In this document: piece by piece, positions 60,991 through 64,000 of the stretch | Layout: each line of letters begins with the position of its first letter | How positions within the stretch are numbered: the first letter of the stretch is position 1 | Assembly (NCBI RefSeq): GCF_001555965.1 | Contig: NZ_LSHX01000010.1 | Span: 1 to 64,000 of the forward strand | Direction: 5' to 3' | DNA length: 64,000 nucleotides | Source of the DNA: Sphingomonas sp. CCH21-G11 | GTDB taxonomy: Bacteria > Pseudomonadota > Alphaproteobacteria > Sphingomonadales > Sphingomonadaceae | Made by a program: the position numbers and the translations under genes | Notes under the pieces: model-generated | The model's input: only the letters and a program-made list of their open reading frames with translations | Database searches by the model: none | What the model was told of the DNA's origin: nothing

Positions 60991-61364
60991 GACCGCGTCG
61001 CGCGTCGGAGGCACCGGAGGCGGGATTCTCGCTGATCGAGGCGCTCGTCGCGCTGGCGATCCTGGCGATCGCCACGGTCGGCCTGGTGCGCACCGTCGAA
61101 ACGCATATCGATTCCACCCGCGCGCTGGAAAGGCGGGCAACGGCGATGTGGGTGGCGGAGAATCGGCTGGCGGAGCTCGAGCTCGGCCTGCCGGAAGCGA
61201 ATACCGGGGAAGTCGACCTGCTCGGCCAGCCGTGGCGCGTCACGGTCGATCGCCGCCGCACCGGCGACCCCGAGGTGGATCGGGTGCGGATCGAGGTTTT
61301 CGCGCGCGGGGAGAAATCTTCGCTTGCCGTGCTCGACGGCTTTGTCGCAGGTGCGGCCTCGTGA
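60987..61364 (+). CDS. gspI: Type II secretion minor pseudopilin GspI
   Basis: A protein of 125 residues. Prepilin site EAGFSLIEALVALAILAIAT followed by ATAMWVAENRLAELELGLP, typical of GspI, which nucleates the tip complex. It overlaps gspH by four bases (ATGA) and its own stop overlaps the GTG start of gspC. Confidence 0.92.
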   Translation: MRPRRASEAPEAGFSLIEALVALAILAIATVGLVRTVETHIDSTRALERRATAMWVAENRLAELELGLPEANTGEVDLLGQPWRVTVDRRRTGDPEVDRVRIEVFARGEKSSLAVLDGFVAGAAS

Positions 61365-62167
61365 CCGGGTTTCCGCTCTCCTCGCGCCAGATTCGCACTA
61401 CGCTCGATATCCTGACGGCGCTGATGGTGATTTCGGTGGCCGTCGCGCTGGCCGGACTGACCTGGCGGATTGCCGGCCATGCCGGCACCGGCGCAATCAC
61501 CGTGCCGGGCGGTCGGGGTGCGGTCAGCGCGCCCGTCGATCCCGGCCAGATCCTGGCGCTCGCGCCGTTCGGCACCGCCGCCACCGTCGCCGAAGCGGGC
61601 CAGCCGACGAGCATTGCGGCAGTGCTGAAGGGCGTGATCGCCGCGCAGTCGCCGGACCTCGCCGCGGCGTTCATCGAGGTCGGCGGCCAGCCTGCGCGCG
61701 CCTTTCACGTCGGTGAAGGGCTGGAAGGCACCACGATCACCGGGATCCTGCGCGACCGCGTGCTGATCGACAATGCCGGTCGGGCCGAGTTTCTTGCCTT
61801 CCCGAACCTGACCCCGGGCGCGTCCGGCCCGGCTGCGGGCACCGCCGCGACCGCGCCCGCTGCGCCGACCGCCGCCCCCGCGCCGACGCGGCCGGGCGGC
61901 GCGCCGGGACCCGTCCCGGCCTCGGCTTCAGTCATGCAGGCAATGAAACGCCTCGACGCGCGCCCCGTCGCCAACGGGTTCGCCGTGGGCAGCGCCGCGC
62001 CGCCGGGGATGCGGCCCGGCGACGTGATCCAGTCGATCAACGGCGCATCGCTCAGCAGCCCCGCAGCTGCCGAATCCGCGCTTGCCGCCGCGGTCGAATC
62101 GGGGCAGGCGCAGGTCAACATCCTGCGCGACGGCAAACAGATTACGATCACGATCCCTCTGGAATAG
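61361..62167 (+). CDS. gspC: Type II secretion protein GspC
   Basis: A protein of 268 residues with a GTG start overlapping the gspI stop (GTGA). One transmembrane helix (ILTALMVISVAVALAGLTW), a homology-region domain (LKGVIAAQSPDLAAAFIEV, FHVGEGLEGTTITGILRDRV), an Ala/Pro linker and a C-terminal PDZ domain (MRPGDVIQSINGASLSSPAA). GspC links the inner-membrane platform to the GspD secretin and helps select substrates. Confidence 0.9.
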   Translation: MTGFPLSSRQIRTTLDILTALMVISVAVALAGLTWRIAGHAGTGAITVPGGRGAVSAPVDPGQILALAPFGTAATVAEAGQPTSIAAVLKGVIAAQSPDLAAAFIEVGGQPARAFHVGEGLEGTTITGILRDRVLIDNAGRAEFLAFPNLTPGASGPAAGTAATAPAAPTAAPAPTRPGGAPGPVPASASVMQAMKRLDARPVANGFAVGSAAPPGMRPGDVIQSINGASLSSPAAAESALAAAVESGQAQVNILRDGKQITITIPLE

Positions 62168-62177
62168 AGTTGCACCC

Positions 62178-64000
62178 GTGCGCCAACCCATCCGCTCCGC
62201 CATCGCCGCCCTGACGTTGAGCGCCGTCGCGCTCCAGCCGGTGCTGGCGCAGACCGCCGCCGAGCCGCGCGACATTGTCGTCAACATGCGCGGGGTCGAA
62301 ATCGCCGATGTCGCCGACCAGATTTCGCGCATCACCGGCCGCACGCTGATCCTCGACCCCAATGTGAAGGGGCTCGTGACGGTGACGTCCGCCGATCCGC
62401 TGACGGCGACGGGAGCGTGGGAATTATTCCTGTCGGTGCTGCGCGCCAATGGCTTTGCCGCAGTGCGATCCGGCCGGGCGTGGCGTATCGTGCCCCAGGC
62501 GAACGCGATTCGCGACGGCGGGGTCCCGTCGCGGTCGAGCGGCGGCCAGGAACTGGTCACCCGCATGATTCGCCTGGCGAACGTGTCGTCTGCCGACGCG
62601 GCGCGGGTCGTCCGTCCGCTCGTGGCGAGCTTTGGCAGCGTCGAGCCGCTGACCAGCCCCAATGCGATCGTCGTGACGGACTATGCCGACAATGTGCGCC
62701 GCGTCGAGCAGGTCGCACGCTCGCTCGACGGCGGCGGCGGGTCGACCTTTACCACCATCCTGTTGAAGAACGGCGATGCGGCGCAGGTCGCCGAGTCGCT
62801 GCAAGGGGTGCTGGGCGAAGGCAACGGCGCGGGCACGACGCGCATCGCCGCGGACGCGCGCAGCAACACGGTCATCGTCCGCGGGACACCGTCAGCGGTG
62901 GCCGAAGCGCGGCGCATCGCCCAGGTGCTCGACGCGCCCGGCGGCGCGACGCCGCGCACGCGCCTGTTCCGGCTGAACTATGCAGATGCCGAATCGGTGA
63001 CCGAAATCCTGCGCGGCGTACTGGGGATCGACGCGGAAGCGACCAACCCCGTCGCGCGCAGCCTTCAGGGCGGTGCCGGACGGGTCAACCGGCCGTCGGC
63101 GGCGGTTTCCAACCTGATCGCGCGCAATTCGGCGGCGCAGGCCGCACTGGGCGACGCGGTCGGCGACGGCGAGGGCGGGTCGCAGGGGGGATCGGTGACG
63201 CTCCCGTCCGAAAGCGGCGGCGGGCGCGCAGCGACGCCGGCCGGCTTTTCCACCCCCAGTCTGACGGTCCAGCCCGCGCCCGAGATCAACGGCATCGTCG
63301 TCCGCGGCACGCCGGCCGCCATCGCATCGGTCGAGGGGATCATCGCCGACCTGGACGTGCGCCGGCCGCAGGTGCTGATCGAGGCGGCGATCGCGGAAAT
63401 CACCGGCGACGATGCCGAACAGCTCGCGATCCAGCTCGGCACCAGCGGCGCGGTGCTCGATCAGGTCGAGGGGGCGGCGACGTCGTTCAGCAATACCGGC
63501 TCGCCCTCGCTCGGCGGCATCCTGACCGCGCTGGGCGTGCCGGCGGGCGCGCTGCTGGGCAGCGGGCTGACCGGCAACGTCGCGTTCGGCAATGATTTCT
63601 CGATTCTCGTCCAGGCGCTCGGCACTTCGGAAAAGGCCAATTTGCTCTCAACGCCCCAGATCATGGCGCTCGACAACGAAGTCGGCGAGATCACGGTCGG
63701 CCAGGAAGTGCCCTTCGTCACCGGATCGATCCTGACCGAAGGGGCGAACGTCAACCCGTTCACAACCATCGAACGGCGCGATGTCGGGATCAAGCTGCGC
63801 ATCCTGCCGCGCGTCAATGCCGGCGACACGATCCAGCTCGAGGTCGCACAGGAAGCATCGTCGATCGCGCCCGTCCAGGTGCAGAACGCGACCGACCTGA
63901 TCACCAACCGGCGCTCGATCACGACCAAGGTGCTCGCCGACAACGGATCGACGATCGTGCTGGGCGGTCTGATCTCCGACGATGAGCGGTCGTCGCGCAG
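62178..64000 (+). CDS. gspD: Type II secretion outer-membrane secretin GspD, 3' end missing
   Basis: 607 residues are visible before the window ends. The GTG at 62178, eleven bases after the gspC stop, opens a signal peptide (VRQPIRSAIAALTLSAVALQ, ending LAQ). N0-N3 domains follow (IVVNMRGVEIADVADQISRI, FRLNYADAESVTEILRG), then the secretin core with EVGEITVGQEVPFVTGSI and VGIKLRILPRVN, and DNGSTIVLGGLISDDE near the cut edge. It forms the outer-membrane channel of the T2SS. Confidence 0.93.
   Translation, partial: MRQPIRSAIAALTLSAVALQPVLAQTAAEPRDIVVNMRGVEIADVADQISRITGRTLILDPNVKGLVTVTSADPLTATGAWELFLSVLRANGFAAVRSGRAWRIVPQANAIRDGGVPSRSSGGQELVTRMIRLANVSSADAARVVRPLVASFGSVEPLTSPNAIVVTDYADNVRRVEQVARSLDGGGGSTFTTILLKNGDAAQVAESLQGVLGEGNGAGTTRIAADARSNTVIVRGTPSAVAEARRIAQVLDAPGGATPRTRLFRLNYADAESVTEILRGVLGIDAEATNPVARSLQGGAGRVNRPSAAVSNLIARNSAAQAALGDAVGDGEGGSQGGSVTLPSESGGGRAATPAGFSTPSLTVQPAPEINGIVVRGTPAAIASVEGIIADLDVRRPQVLIEAAIAEITGDDAEQLAIQLGTSGAVLDQVEGAATSFSNTGSPSLGGILTALGVPAGALLGSGLTGNVAFGNDFSILVQALGTSEKANLLSTPQIMALDNEVGEITVGQEVPFVTGSILTEGANVNPFTTIERRDVGIKLRILPRVNAGDTIQLEVAQEASSIAPVQVQNATDLITNRRSITTKVLADNGSTIVLGGLISDDERSSR

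Noticed and set aside
58855..61140. GspL extended to 761 residues
   Set aside because: The extension is antisense to gspG, gspH and gspI; the GspL-like sequence begins near 60000.
61148..62167. GspC extended upstream to 339 residues
   Set aside because: The upstream part is out-of-frame gspI sequence; the GTG at 61361 overlaps the gspI stop and gives the expected membrane-helix start.
62417..63595. 392-residue Arg-rich plus-strand frame
   Set aside because: It is a frame-shifted shadow of gspD, whose correct frame begins at 62178 and remains open to the window end.

Overview
The window is GC-rich, densely coded DNA from an alphaproteobacterium, most likely a Sphingomonas or close sphingomonad. 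I infer this from the RpoB/RpoC/LepA sequences, the run of periplasmic peptidases, the ECF sigma/anti-sigma modules and the type II secretion (T2SS) gene set; no database search was possible. There are no rRNA genes, phages, insertion sequences or CRISPR arrays. One tRNA (Pro, CGG anticodon) is present.

Layout. 1-3 kb: a secreted-protein fragment, a small protein with a Gly/Pro/Arg tail, and two YCII/DGPF-type proteins leading into an ECF sigma factor with a long C-terminal extension. 3-7.4 kb: threonine synthase and an overlapping pair of M16 peptidase homologues. 7.5-16.4 kb: rpoB and rpoC, with a consensus-like promoter, a long leader hairpin, a block of palindromic repeats between the two genes and a strong terminator at the end. 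16.5-27.4 kb: a secreted hypothetical protein, an MgtC/DUF4010 membrane protein, a TauE/SafE transporter, a sigma/RskA/fasciclin module, an S9 peptidase, a SulP transporter and an OmpR/EnvZ-type two-component system. 27.4-38 kb: a tiny membrane protein, an M1 peptidase coupled to a small secreted protein, a PhoD phosphatase, a DUF1499 protein, a FAD oxidoreductase, and a large secreted CBM6-like/His-rich protein coupled to a lipoprotein, followed by tRNA-Pro. 38-41 kb: a CsgG-like protein and lepA.

41-49 kb (minus strand): a nearly complete valine/isobutyryl-CoA degradation cluster (mmsA, acyl-CoA dehydrogenase, 3-hydroxyisobutyryl-CoA hydrolase, enoyl-CoA hydratase, mmsB) into which a polysaccharide deacetylase, a STAS-like protein and a VOC protein are tightly interleaved. 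49-64 kb: a T2SS locus spread over both strands. gspL-M-E, gspF and gspJ-K are on the minus strand; gspN and gspG-H-I-C-D (gspD cut by the window end) are on the plus strand. A periplasmic-binding-protein homologue and two kynurenine-pathway-like genes are translationally coupled to gspJ-K, and an HExxH (DUF4157-like) metalloprotease plus lipoprotein pair sits in opposite orientation between gspE and gspF.

Three families of short palindromic intergenic repeats recur. The most unusual parts are the metalloprotease/lipoprotein pair inside the T2SS locus, the coupled CBM6-like protein/lipoprotein pair at 34.8-37.8 kb, and the repeat block inside the rpoB-rpoC gap.
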